Positions 23,754 through 32,080 of a stretch of 64,000 nt of DNA are shown here, piece after piece (the first letter of the stretch is position 1; each line of letters begins with the position of its first letter). Origin of the DNA: Streptomyces endocoffeicus (GTDB lineage Bacteria > Actinomycetota > Actinomycetes > Streptomycetales > Streptomycetaceae). A program made the translations under genes and the position numbers. The stretch covers positions 1 to 64,000 of the forward strand of contig NZ_JAERRG010000019.1 of assembly GCF_016741935.1 (NCBI RefSeq). The letters run 5' to 3'. The notes below the pieces were generated by a model that worked only from the letters and a program-made list of their open reading frames with translations, ran no database searches and had not been told where the DNA came from.

Positions 23754-24590
23754 TCAGGCGTCCGGGTCGACGCCGACCGTGAGCGTGCCGCGATAGCCGG
23801 CGGATGGCGTGCTGCCCAGCGCCGTCACGGCGAGCAGTCCGGCGGCGGTGCCGCCGTTGCCGTAGATGCCGTCGGCGGACAGGGGAGTGCGGGGGACGGT
23901 GTTGGTGGAGTACGGGGAGAGCTTGGCCACCGCCTCGGTGATCTTCTCGTCGAAGAAGAGCTGACCGGTGTGGATCTCGTTGCCGCCGGTGAACGAGCCG
24001 TCCGGGGTGAGCGTGACGCCCGTGTGCACCTTGAGGTGGACATGGATGCAGCGGCCCCGGTACCAGCCGGGGTAGATCCCGGTGAGCCTGGCCACCCCGT
24101 CGGTGCCGGTGAGCACGCCGCCGCGCAGGAACTTGCCGTTGTCCGGCTCCTGGTGGCCGTTGTTGCCGACGAAGCCGGAGTACTCGCCGAGCGCGTCGCA
24201 GTACCAGATCTCCACCAGCGCCTTGTTGATGGGCGCGCAGGTGGCGGTGTCCACGGCGGTGAGGACGAGTTCGAGCGGGACTCCCTTCTTGTCCTCGGTG
24301 ACGTCCGCGCGCACGAGGGCGTGGTCGAGGTAGTACGGGCCCTCGGTGAGCTCCTTGGTGAGCGTGCAGATGGCGGCGGTGTCGCGGGCCCCGGTACCGC
24401 TGGTGCCGGTGGCCGTGGTGGTCCCGGTGGCCGCGGATCCGGCCGCGGATCCGGCGGCCGTGCCACTCGCCGCGGCCGACTCCGGGCGGGCGGCGGCCGT
24501 GCCCGCGCCGATTCCGATGGCCGCCGCGGCGGCGCTTCCGGCGAGCAGTACTCTTCGGCGCCCCATGGGGGCGGAGGATAAGTCTGTCAT
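23754..24590 (-). CDS. Secreted intradiol ring-cleavage dioxygenase-like protein
   Basis: About 278 residues. A Tat-like signal (MGRRRVLLAGSAAAAAIG near the N-terminus) and an Ala/Gly/Thr-rich linker lead into an intradiol dioxygenase domain, the iron(III) fold that opens catechol rings. The iron ligands expected are the Tyr of ELTEGPYYLD, and the Tyr and two His of YPGWYRGRCIHVHLKV, all present. Secreted members of this group in Streptomyces are known to act on lignin-derived or protocatechuate-like aromatics. The start is uncertain: ATGs at 24590 and 24596 and at MGRRR are all possible and none has a clear ribosome-binding site. Confidence 0.88.
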   Translation of the reverse strand: MTDLSSAPMGRRRVLLAGSAAAAAIGIGAGTAAARPESAAASGTAAGSAAGSAATGTTTATGTSGTGARDTAAICTLTKELTEGPYYLDHALVRADVTEDKKGVPLELVLTAVDTATCAPINKALVEIWYCDALGEYSGFVGNNGHQEPDNGKFLRGGVLTGTDGVARLTGIYPGWYRGRCIHVHLKVHTGVTLTPDGSFTGGNEIHTGQLFFDEKITEAVAKLSPYSTNTVPRTPLSADGIYGNGGTAAGLLAVTALGSTPSAGYRGTLTVGVDPDA

Positions 24591-24918
24591 GAGCATGGAA
24601 AGGTAGGGGTGGTTTCTGTGGGACGCCTGTGGATTCGGCAAAGTCCCCGCCCGTCAACTCTCGATACGGCCAACTCCCTTACCTCATACGAGTGTTGACA
24701 GCGTCACAAGCGCTTACTAGCTTCTTCCGGGATGGCCGCTGTCCGCCGGGGCGATCCTGACCACATCGCCCGGCGCCAGGGCCCCACACCCGTCAGAGCC
24801 GCAACCTTTGGCGATCTCCACCGGCCTTTGTGATCAGCGTGCTTGCCGCCCACCCTCGCTCATCCCGCAAGCGATTACCCCTCCCGTGTGGAGATCCTCC
24901 GAATGAGAGGACTCCCCC
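24591..24918. other. Divergent intergenic region between dioxygenase and pectate lyase
   Basis: No gene is seen. The only clear structure is the pectate lyase promoter listed separately; the pectate lyase transcript would have a leader of nearly 190 bases. Confidence 0.5.
24695..24723 (+). promoter_or_regulatory. Pectate lyase promoter with AAGCGCTT operator
   Basis: TTGACA (24695-24700), a 17-bp spacer and TAGCTT (24718-24723) form a near-consensus promoter. The spacer contains the perfect palindrome AAGCGCTT (24708-24715), a likely repressor site. Confidence 0.65.
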
Positions 24919-26079
24919 ATGCGCTCGACGCACGACCACGGCACCACGCACGACGGCGATGTCCTGGACGACGGCGATGTCATGGACGTCACCCGCGTCA
25001 CCCGCGTCACCGTCCGCGACCGACGCCGGCTGACCGCGGTCGCCGCGGGCGTCACCGCGGCGCTCGCCCTCGGCGGCCTCTCCACGGTCTCCGCCCATGG
25101 CGCGGACCCGGCCGACGCCACACGCGCCGACGCCACACGCGCCGACTCCGCACGCTCCGACACCGCACACGCCACCGCCGCACGCTCCGCCACGGGGACG
25201 CGTCCCGCCGCCGAGACCACCCCCATCGGCTTCGGCGCCGGTACCACGGGCGGCGGGAACGCCACCGCCACCACCGTGACCTCCCTGGACGCCTTCAAGG
25301 CCGCCGTCACCGGCGACAAGGCCAAGGTGGTCAAGGTCTCCGGGCTGATCTCCCTCACCGGCCAGGTGGACATCGGCTCCAACACCACCGTGCTGGGCGT
25401 GGGTTCGGGCTCAGGCTTCACCGGCGGTGGACTGCGGCTGAAGGAGTCGACGAACGTCATCGTCCGCAACCTCGCCATCAGCAAGCCCCGGAAGCCGTCC
25501 GACGGCATCACCGTGCAGAAGTCCACCAGGGTGTGGATCGACCACAACACCTTCTCGGCCGACCGCGACCACGACAAGGACTACTACGACGGTCTGCTGG
25601 ACATCAACCACGGCTCGGACAACATCACCGTCTCCTGGAACAAGTTCGCCGACCACTTCAAGGGCAGCCTGGTCGGCCACAGCGACAACAACGCGAGCGA
25701 GGACACCGGTCACCTCAAGGTGACGTACCACCACAACTGGTTCACCAACGTGTACTCCCGCATCCCCAGCCTGCGCTTCGGCACCGGCCACTTCTACGAC
25801 AACTACGTCCAGGGCGCGGAAACCGGTGTGCACTCCCGGATGGGGGCGCAGACGCTGGTCGAGAACAACGTCTTCCGCGACACCGAAGTGGCCGTCACCA
25901 CCAGCCGGGACAGCGATGTCGACGGCTACGCGGTGCTGCGCGGCAACGACCTGGGCGGGGCGGCCACCGAGATCTCCCGGACGGGCAGCTTCACCACCCC
26001 GCCGTACGCGTACACGGCGGAACCGGCGTCCTCCGTCGTGGCCACCGTCACGGCCCAGGCGGGCACGGGAAAGCTCTGA
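24919..26079 (+). CDS. Secreted pectate lyase, PL1
   Basis: Extracellular right-handed beta-helix lyase of 386 residues that cleaves polygalacturonate by calcium-dependent beta-elimination. An unusually long N-region (about 38 residues, His/Asp/Val/Thr-rich) precedes the hydrophobic signal core LTAVAAGVTAALALGGL; a linker of ADATRADATRADSARSD repeats follows. Catalytic-domain landmarks are VWIDHNTFS, DYYDGLLDINHGSDNITVSW and the RIPSLRFG block with the catalytic Arg. GAGAGGA upstream of the ATG supports this start. The stop codon is followed by a CCGTGG hexamer array. Confidence 0.93.
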   Translation: MRSTHDHGTTHDGDVLDDGDVMDVTRVTRVTVRDRRRLTAVAAGVTAALALGGLSTVSAHGADPADATRADATRADSARSDTAHATAARSATGTRPAAETTPIGFGAGTTGGGNATATTVTSLDAFKAAVTGDKAKVVKVSGLISLTGQVDIGSNTTVLGVGSGSGFTGGGLRLKESTNVIVRNLAISKPRKPSDGITVQKSTRVWIDHNTFSADRDHDKDYYDGLLDINHGSDNITVSWNKFADHFKGSLVGHSDNNASEDTGHLKVTYHHNWFTNVYSRIPSLRFGTGHFYDNYVQGAETGVHSRMGAQTLVENNVFRDTEVAVTTSRDSDVDGYAVLRGNDLGGAATEISRTGSFTTPPYAYTAEPASSVVATVTAQAGTGKL

Positions 26080-26102
26080 AACGCGTCAGCGCCGGCACCC
26101 TG

Positions 26103-26171
26103 CCGTGGCCGTGGCCGTGGCCGTGGCCGTGGCCGTGGTCGTGGTCGTGGCCGTGGCTGTGGTCGCGATCG
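26103..26171. repeat. CCGTGG hexamer array between convergent genes
   Basis: About eleven CCGTGG/TCGTGG units follow the pectate lyase stop codon and end just before the stop of the convergent PHP gene, filling almost the entire gap. Confidence 0.9.
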
Positions 26172-26177
26172 TGGTCG

Positions 26178-27866
26178 TCAGGAGGGCAGCACCCACATGG
26201 GGTTGGCGTAGAACCACAGATCGCGCCACGGATCCGCGTCGCCCGGCACATCCATCGCCGGGCCGTGCGGATCCACCGCCGCGCCCCGCGCGCCCACCGC
26301 CGCACGGTTGCCGTCGGTGCCGCGCAGCCGTACGTACAGCGGGCGGTCCACCGGGCCGAGGTCGTAGGAGAGCCGGACCGTTCCCGTCGTGCCGCTCACC
26401 TCGAACGACTTCACCACCCGGGTGCGCGGCGCCGCGAACGTGTCACGGTCGCTCACCGCCCCCGTGACCTCGCCCTGGATGACGTCCACGCGCGCCAACT
26501 CCGGTACGAAACCGGCCCAGTTGGGGCCGTTAGCCAGGGCGATGTCCACCTCGAGCCGCACCCGGGTGCCGCGCTCCACGTGCAGCGTGCCGCCGAGGGT
26601 GACCGAACGGCCCCGGCCACCGCCGAGCCGCGCGTCCAGGCCGCTGATCAGCCCGCCGTGGTCCACCCACACCCGGCCCGCCCGGATGCCGTCCATGACG
26701 GCGGCGTACGAGAAGTCCTCGGCGCCCACATGGGTACGGCTGTACTGGCCCGGCCAGTAGTCGTTCTCCGCCAGGTCGAGCCCGCCCCGGTACACCGGGT
26801 CGTTCTGCCGTCCGTTGGTCTCGTAGTCGCTGCCGGGGCCGCGCATCGCGGTGTCGGCGTAGACGTTGTGGGAGTCGGAGTTGGCGGTGATCCACCACGG
26901 CTTGCCCTCGCTGAGCAGGCTGTCCCACAGCCCGCCCACCGTGGCCGTCATCCAGTCGAAGCCACCCCAGGTGCGGTACGACTCGGCCGGGTACGCGGCG
27001 AAGGACTGCGGCCCCGGGGCGTTCTCGTACAGCCCGCGCGCACCGCCCGGACCGTGCGCGGAGGCCGGGATCCCGGCGGCCTGGTGGCCCGGCGCGCCCT
27101 CCATGCCGACGGCGATATGCGGCTGGGCGTCCCGCCAGCCCCGGATCTCGTGCGGGGAGTCCAGGCCCTTGCGGGCGGGGTGGTTGGCGAGCATCAGCGC
27201 GGCCTTGACGCGCCGTCGGCGCACCGCGTCGGAGAGGAAGTCAAGACCGGCGATGGCCAGGGCCTCGTTCCGCGGGGTGGAGTCGCCGGCGTTCTTGACC
27301 GACCCGTCGAAGGAGTTCTCGAACTCCTTGAGCACCGCCACCTCGTCCCGGCCGGGGTGGACGAAGACCGTGCCGTGCTCGGCGCCGGGGATGTTCCACT
27401 CCAGCCCCTGGAAGACCAGCGCGTCCCGGTGGGCCGCGCGCGCCTCGCGGATGTCGGGGTTGACCTTCTCGACCCCGATCCGGGCGTGGGTGACGTTCCC
27501 GTGGTCGGTGATCACCATCCAGTCCAGGCCGTGCCGGGCACCCTGCCGCACCTGGTCGATGACCCGGTACTTGCCGTCGTTGCTGTACTGGGTGTGGATG
27601 TGGTGGTCCCCGGCCAGCCACAGATAGCCGCCGCCGTGCCGGGAGCCGGGCGACGCCGCGCCACTCGCCGCGACGGCGCGCGCGGTGCCGCCGTCCAGCA
27701 CGCCCACGGCGCCGAGCCCCGCGCCCAGCAGCCCCGCCCGGCGCAGCATCGAGCGCCGGGAGAGCTGGTCGGGGGTCAGCTCGTCGTCCCGTACGGACAG
27801 GTCGAGGGCCGGGGGCAGGCTGTGCACCGCGAGTTCATCGTGAGGGTGGTGATGTCCGGGGGCCAT
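26178..27866 (-). CDS. PHP-domain metallophosphoesterase, Tat-exported
   Basis: A 562-residue protein with a His-rich N-terminus (MAPGHHHPHDEL) and a twin-arginine signal (LSRRSMLRRAGLLGAGLGA). The PHP metal ligands are laid out in order: GDHHIHTQYSNDGKY, VITDHGN, EWNIPGAEHGTVF, LANHPARKG and ITANSDSHN, so a trinuclear metal site should form. The C-terminal third is a beta-rich domain (SVTLGGTLHVERGTRVRLEV). PHP enzymes hydrolyse phosphate mono- or diesters; exported Streptomyces members have no agreed substrate. The start chosen lacks a good ribosome-binding site; an upstream ATG would add 14 residues. Confidence 0.85.
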   Translation of the reverse strand: MAPGHHHPHDELAVHSLPPALDLSVRDDELTPDQLSRRSMLRRAGLLGAGLGAVGVLDGGTARAVAASGAASPGSRHGGGYLWLAGDHHIHTQYSNDGKYRVIDQVRQGARHGLDWMVITDHGNVTHARIGVEKVNPDIREARAAHRDALVFQGLEWNIPGAEHGTVFVHPGRDEVAVLKEFENSFDGSVKNAGDSTPRNEALAIAGLDFLSDAVRRRRVKAALMLANHPARKGLDSPHEIRGWRDAQPHIAVGMEGAPGHQAAGIPASAHGPGGARGLYENAPGPQSFAAYPAESYRTWGGFDWMTATVGGLWDSLLSEGKPWWITANSDSHNVYADTAMRGPGSDYETNGRQNDPVYRGGLDLAENDYWPGQYSRTHVGAEDFSYAAVMDGIRAGRVWVDHGGLISGLDARLGGGRGRSVTLGGTLHVERGTRVRLEVDIALANGPNWAGFVPELARVDVIQGEVTGAVSDRDTFAAPRTRVVKSFEVSGTTGTVRLSYDLGPVDRPLYVRLRGTDGNRAAVGARGAAVDPHGPAMDVPGDADPWRDLWFYANPMWVLPS

Positions 27867-27960
27867 GAGCGCGAAGGTAAGGACCGCGGTTGAACACCAG
27901 CCGAACACCGCACGCCCAACAGCCCATCGTCAGCGGTTCATCAGCCGAGAGGACACCTCC

Positions 27961-28902
27961 TTGAGACTCATCGGACGCTTAGCCATCGCCGCCGCGGCGG
28001 CACTCACCCTCTGCGCGACCGTCACGACATCCGGCGCCACGCCCGCGGTGGCCGACACCGGCACCCACCAGGCCACCACGGGCACGTTCAACGTCCTGAC
28101 CTACAACGTGGCGGGGCTCCCCGAGGGCCTGTCCTCCAGCCACCCCGCCAAGAACACCCCGCTGATCTCCCCCCGGCTCGGCGCGTACGACATCGTCAAC
28201 GTCCAGGAGGACTTCAACTACCACGCCGCGCTCTACGCCGGTGACGACCACCCGTACCGCACCCCCACCAGCGGTCCCGCCGTCTTCGGCGACGGTCTGA
28301 ACACCCTCTCCGACCTGCCGTACGACGGCTTCGAGCGGGTGAAGTGGAAGAGGTGCAACGGCACCGACTGCCTCACCCCGAAGGGCTTCAGCGTGGCCCG
28401 GGTGCGGCTGGCCGAGGGCGCCTACCTCGACCTGTACAACCTGCACCCCAACGCGGGGACGACGGACGCCGACCTCGCCGCCCGCCGCGCCAACGTCACC
28501 CAGCTCTCCGACTACATCGCCGCCCACTCCGCCGGCAACGCGGTGCTCGTGATGGGCGACACCAACACCCGCTACACCCGCACCGCCGACAACATCCGCG
28601 ACCTCGCCACCCGTAACGGCCTCACCGACGCCTGGGTGGACCTCGTACGCGGCGGCTCGGCCCCGCCCGCCGGTTCCGACGCCCTCGTCTGCGACCCGGA
28701 CAACGTCACCGACACCTGCGAGGTCGTGGACAAGGTCCTCTACCGCTCCGGCCCGCGGCTCTCCCTCACCGCCACCCGCTACCACAACGCGCACACGTCC
28801 TTCCTCGACGCCGACGGCAAACCGCTGTCCGACCACTATCCGCACACCGTCGACTTCACCTGGCGGACCGGCGAACCCGGCGTTCCTGTCGCGTCACGCT
28901 AG
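27961..28902 (+). CDS. Secreted endonuclease/exonuclease/phosphatase-family protein
   Basis: An exported EEP-fold phosphoesterase of 313 residues. A TTG start with GAGAGGA seven bases upstream is preferred, giving the signal peptide LRLIGRLAIAAAAALTLCA. The domain shows the family's motifs in order: LTYNVAGLPEG, NVQEDFNYH, LHPNAGTTDADL, MGDTNTRY and SDHYPHTVDF. The pattern is closest to secreted sphingomyelinase-C or inositol-phosphate-phosphatase-like proteins rather than nucleases; substrate is inferred only. Two cysteine pairs (KRCNGTDC, VCDPDNVTDTC) probably form disulfides, in keeping with export. Confidence 0.88.
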   Translation: MRLIGRLAIAAAAALTLCATVTTSGATPAVADTGTHQATTGTFNVLTYNVAGLPEGLSSSHPAKNTPLISPRLGAYDIVNVQEDFNYHAALYAGDDHPYRTPTSGPAVFGDGLNTLSDLPYDGFERVKWKRCNGTDCLTPKGFSVARVRLAEGAYLDLYNLHPNAGTTDADLAARRANVTQLSDYIAAHSAGNAVLVMGDTNTRYTRTADNIRDLATRNGLTDAWVDLVRGGSAPPAGSDALVCDPDNVTDTCEVVDKVLYRSGPRLSLTATRYHNAHTSFLDADGKPLSDHYPHTVDFTWRTGEPGVPVASR

Positions 28903-28920
28903 GCCAGTAGGCTTCGGCCC

Positions 28921-29733
28921 ATGCGTGATCTTGTGAGTGGCTTCGGTTATCTGATGAAGGGGCAACGCTGGGCGGCCCGGCACGGGAGATGGTGGGGGTT
29001 CGGGATGATTCCCGCCCTGATCACCCTCGTCGGATACGCGGCGGCCCTCGTCGCCCTCTTCTTCTGGACCGACGACGTCATCGCATGGGCCACGCCCTTC
29101 GCCGACGACTGGTCCTCACCCTGGCTCGGCGTCTTCCGCGGCGCGCTCTCGATCCTCTTCGCCGCCACCTGCCTCTTCCTCGCCATCATCACGTTCACGG
29201 CGGTCACGCTGCTGGTCGGCCAGCCCTTCTACGAGTCGCTCTCCGAGGCGGTCGACCGCACCGAGGGCGGCGCGGTGCCCGAGTCCGGGATGTCGACCTG
29301 GGCGGAGCTGTGGATAGGGCTGCGCGAGGCCATCGCCCTGCTCATCCGCGTCGCCCTCTGGAGCGTGCTGTTCTTCGCGCTGGGCTTCATCCCGGGGGTC
29401 GGCCAGACCGTGATCCCCGTACTGGCCTTCTGCGTGACCGCCTTCTTCCTCACCGAGGAACTGACCTCGATCGCCCTGCTGCGCCGCGGCATCCTGCTGA
29501 AGGAGCGCCGCCGCATGCTCCGCTCCCGCCGCCTCCTCTCCCTCGCCTTCGGCGTCCCGCTGTCCGTCCTCTTCCTGATCCCGCTGGTCGCGGTCTTCCT
29601 GATGCCGGGCGCGGTCGCGGGCGCGACGCTGCTCGTACGCGACCTGACGGGCGAGGACGAGGACGCGGCGCCGCAGGGCGAGACGGCGGCGGGCCCGGCG
29701 GGCGCCTTCAACGGCGTGAATGGCGGGTCGTAA
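28921..29733 (+). CDS. EI24-domain membrane protein
   Basis: Integral membrane protein of 270 residues with four or five hydrophobic segments (for example FGMIPALITLVGYAAALVAL, ILFAATCLFLAIITFTAVTL and VPLSVLFLIPLVAVFLMPGA). The layout and the VGQPFYESLSEAVD segment match the EI24/CysZ-like family; CysZ members take part in sulfate uptake, but most actinobacterial members are uncharacterised. It begins 18 bases after the phosphatase gene stops, so they may share a transcript. Confidence 0.88.
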   Translation: MRDLVSGFGYLMKGQRWAARHGRWWGFGMIPALITLVGYAAALVALFFWTDDVIAWATPFADDWSSPWLGVFRGALSILFAATCLFLAIITFTAVTLLVGQPFYESLSEAVDRTEGGAVPESGMSTWAELWIGLREAIALLIRVALWSVLFFALGFIPGVGQTVIPVLAFCVTAFFLTEELTSIALLRRGILLKERRRMLRSRRLLSLAFGVPLSVLFLIPLVAVFLMPGAVAGATLLVRDLTGEDEDAAPQGETAAGPAGAFNGVNGGS

Positions 29734-29840
29734 GGGGGCGTAGCCGCGCCGACCTGAAGACCCGCCTCCCCGGCCTCCGAAGCGACCCGTTAGCCCTCTA
29801 CGGCGTCATCCTCCTCAGCACGCGGCGCGCTGGATGGCGC

Positions 29841-30404
29841 TCACGTGCGCTTGCCGCCCTGCTCCTCCCACTCCTCGCGAAGAACCCCATAGACGATGGA
29901 GTCACGCCATGCGCCGCGCACGTGGACATGGCCGCGAATGCGCCCCTCTTCCATCAGGCCCGCCGCGAGCAGCGTCTTCTCCGAGGCGACATTGAGAGGA
30001 GCCCGGGCCGCCCAAACCCGGTGAAGGCCGAGATCGGCGAAGGCGAGGCCGAGGAGGAGGCCGACTGTCTCCCGTCCGTATCCCACTCCCCAGGTGTCCG
30101 GTCGCAGGGCGAATCCGATGGTCGCCGCGCTTTGTTGGTGGGGGTCCAGCGCAAGGCGGGCAAAGCCCACCAGCTCACCGCCGCTGCGCGCGGCCACTGC
30201 GAGCGCGTACTCGTCGCGTGGGGTCGCCGACGCCGAGGCAATGGAACGCGCAACGATGCCTCCGACTTCGGCACGCGAGCGGGGTGTGAAGCTCAGGTGC
30301 TCGGTGGCGTCCGGGCTGCCGTAAATCGCGAGAACGGCATCCACGTCATCGATGGTGAGTTCGCGCAGCGAGAGGCGAACGTCGTCGCGAAGGACCGGAT
30401 ACAT
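29841..30404 (-). CDS. GNAT-family N-acetyltransferase, RimJ/RimL type
   Basis: Cytoplasmic acetyltransferase of 187 residues, normal for this group. It opens LRDDVRLSLRELTIDDVDAV, has the acetyl-CoA-binding segment IGFALRPDTWGVGYGRETVG (about 95-114) and continues LGLHRVWAARAPLNVASEKT, the standard RimJ/RimL pattern. Acceptors of such proteins include protein N-termini, amino acids and antibiotics; nothing here narrows it. GC content starts to drop here relative to the genes to the left. It ends head-to-tail with the helical-repeat regulator on the same strand. Confidence 0.88.
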   Translation of the reverse strand: MYPVLRDDVRLSLRELTIDDVDAVLAIYGSPDATEHLSFTPRSRAEVGGIVARSIASASATPRDEYALAVAARSGGELVGFARLALDPHQQSAATIGFALRPDTWGVGYGRETVGLLLGLAFADLGLHRVWAARAPLNVASEKTLLAAGLMEEGRIRGHVHVRGAWRDSIVYGVLREEWEEQGGKRT

Positions 30405-30427
30405 GGCGGGACTCTACCTCTGTCCGT

Positions 30428-31792
30428 TCAGCTGGGCAGGGCCAGCGCGGGACGGCTACTGAAGACCGCGATCTCCGCGCGCAACTCCCGCGCCGCGGCG
30501 GCGTCCCGGACCATTCCGCGCATGAGCGATGAGCGCACCCGCTGAACGGAGCCGATGATGCCGGCGTTGCGCTGGTTGGGCGGGAGGTCGAGTACTGGCT
30601 GGACTGCTTCGACGGCTCCGTCCAGATCGCCCGTGGAGAGGCGAGCGAGAGCCAGGTCCGACTGCGTTCCGGCCAGGTCGCCGAATGCCCAGTACGGGTC
30701 GTTGGGGTCGCTGAAGCCGTGCACGGCTTCCTCGGCACGTGCGACGAGATGTGCGTTGCCGTCACCGAGCAGTACGCACGCTTCGACTTCGTAGTAAGCC
30801 TGCTTGACCTGTGGAAAAAAGAAGTTTCCGCCAAGTGCGTCCAAGTCGTCCGGCAGGGTGCGTTCCCGCAGGTCCTCTGCGCGGCGGTTCGCTGCGTGGA
30901 CGGATTCCGCATCGCCCAGCAAGGCCGCCGCTCGCGCTTCCAAGCCCGCCAGCCACACGTTGACGCTGCCGCGTAGGTTGCCTCCTGTGGAGGTTCCCTT
31001 ACGGGCATAGTGCAGGGCGTCCTCGGGGCGATCAGCCCAATAGGAGATCAATGACTGGAGCCCTCGGACCCATGCGGCCATTCCTTGGTGCTCGGCCTGG
31101 TCGGCGCAGACGGCGGCGGTTCGGGCCTGCATCATGGCTGACTGGGGATCACCGAGGTCGTGTGCCGCCTTGGCCAGCATTCCCGACTGGAGTGAAGCGA
31201 GTAGGTACAGGTCACGGATCTGCGAGGGCCTGGCGTGGCCGCTCTCCAGCAGACGGAATGTCTCGTCCTGAATGTGGGTGAGATCATCCAGGATCATTCC
31301 AAGGGGGACACGAACGTAGATCTCAGCGATGCGCCGAACCTCGTCCTGGAGATGCGCCAGCGTTTCCTGTCCTACTTCGTTTCGCTCCGCACCGATGGCA
31401 AATCGGATTGCGCGCCTTGCGGCCATGGCTGCGTGCCTTTCCATCCAGGGAAGGTCCGCGTCGGGACCGACGCGGCATTCGACGTGCTGCGGGCTGGCGG
31501 CGATGCGCCAGCGCTCGGGAAGTACGGGTTCGACCGTGGGCGGTACTTCGGCGAGGAGCTGGGTGATCGGCCGTTTGAAAAGATGACTGAGTACACGTCG
31601 TGCGTCGTTTTGCGGCGTCACCTTTCCGAAGTACCAGCGTTCGAAGGTGCTCTCTGAGAGGGTGAGCGTGGCCAGGGATGACGCTCCTGTCTCCTGGGCC
31701 AGGCTTCGAGCGGCCAGCTGATACTGATGAGCGAAGGCCGCGTAGTCCTTCCAACCCTGTTCGTCCAACAGGACCCGGAGGAGCGTTGTCAT
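30428..31792 (-). CDS. Helical-repeat (TPR-like) transcriptional regulator
   Basis: A 454-residue cytoplasmic protein. The first 75 residues (LLDEQGWKDYAAFAHQYQLA, then TLSESTFERWYFGKVTPQND) look like a divergent helix-turn-helix of the type found in Streptomyces developmental and ATP/GTP-linked regulators. The rest is alpha-helical and TPR-like (LASLQSGMLAKAAHDLGDPQ, ALLGDAESVHAANRRAEDL, LALARLSTGDLDGAVEAVQP). An AAGGGG ribosome-binding site decides the start. GC content is clearly lower than in neighbouring genes. It is divergent from a HATPase gene across an array of 11-bp-spaced repeats, which suggests a functional pair with this protein as the DNA-binding member. Confidence 0.75.
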   Translation of the reverse strand: MTTLLRVLLDEQGWKDYAAFAHQYQLAARSLAQETGASSLATLTLSESTFERWYFGKVTPQNDARRVLSHLFKRPITQLLAEVPPTVEPVLPERWRIAASPQHVECRVGPDADLPWMERHAAMAARRAIRFAIGAERNEVGQETLAHLQDEVRRIAEIYVRVPLGMILDDLTHIQDETFRLLESGHARPSQIRDLYLLASLQSGMLAKAAHDLGDPQSAMMQARTAAVCADQAEHQGMAAWVRGLQSLISYWADRPEDALHYARKGTSTGGNLRGSVNVWLAGLEARAAALLGDAESVHAANRRAEDLRERTLPDDLDALGGNFFFPQVKQAYYEVEACVLLGDGNAHLVARAEEAVHGFSDPNDPYWAFGDLAGTQSDLALARLSTGDLDGAVEAVQPVLDLPPNQRNAGIIGSVQRVRSSLMRGMVRDAAAARELRAEIAVFSSRPALALPS

Positions 31793-31883
31793 CGGAGTCC
31801 CCTTGCGCTGTGGTTCCCAAGCCCGTGTAGCGACGGTACGGCCGTTATTCCCGCGACGTCGCGTGCTCACCGGTAAGTCAGCG

Positions 31884-31970
31884 ACTCTGACCCAACTCTG
31901 ACCGGAGTCTGCCCAAAGGCGTTCGTTCGGCTACCCCAGACTGACGGCGGTCTGACGGTGGATCTGCACC
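31884..31970. promoter_or_regulatory. Array of 11-bp-spaced CTGACC direct repeats
   Basis: ACTCTGACC at 31884-31892 and 31895-31903 and AGTCTGCCC at 31906-31914 are spaced exactly 11 bp; CTACCC at 31931 keeps the phase, and CTGACGG at 31941 and 31952 are again 11 bp apart. All lie in the divergent regulator/HATPase intergenic region, on one face of the helix, as expected for a cooperative repressor array. Confidence 0.6.
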
Positions 31971-32080
31971 GGAAGTGGTTGCGACGCTCGGTCCAGTACC
32001 TCGTTACGTGCACGAATGGCGACTGACCGTAGTCACCTTGGCGCGTAACAAGACCGCAAGCAAAATGCCCGGAGAGGGCC

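Noticed and set aside
21874..24657. A 927-residue minus-strand open frame antisense to the GH51 gene
   Set aside because: The GH51 and dioxygenase genes on the correct frames have complete active sites; the long frame is a third-position-GC shadow.
24843..27893. A 1016-residue plus-strand open frame overlapping the pectate lyase and PHP genes
   Set aside because: It is out of frame with one real gene and antisense to the other, with an Arg/His/Pro-biased product; a GC-driven artefact.
28989..30545. A 518-residue plus-strand frame overlapping the EI24 gene and antisense to the GNAT gene
   Set aside because: The EI24 frame gives coherent membrane segments, and the GNAT gene has a complete acetyl-CoA motif; the long frame does not.
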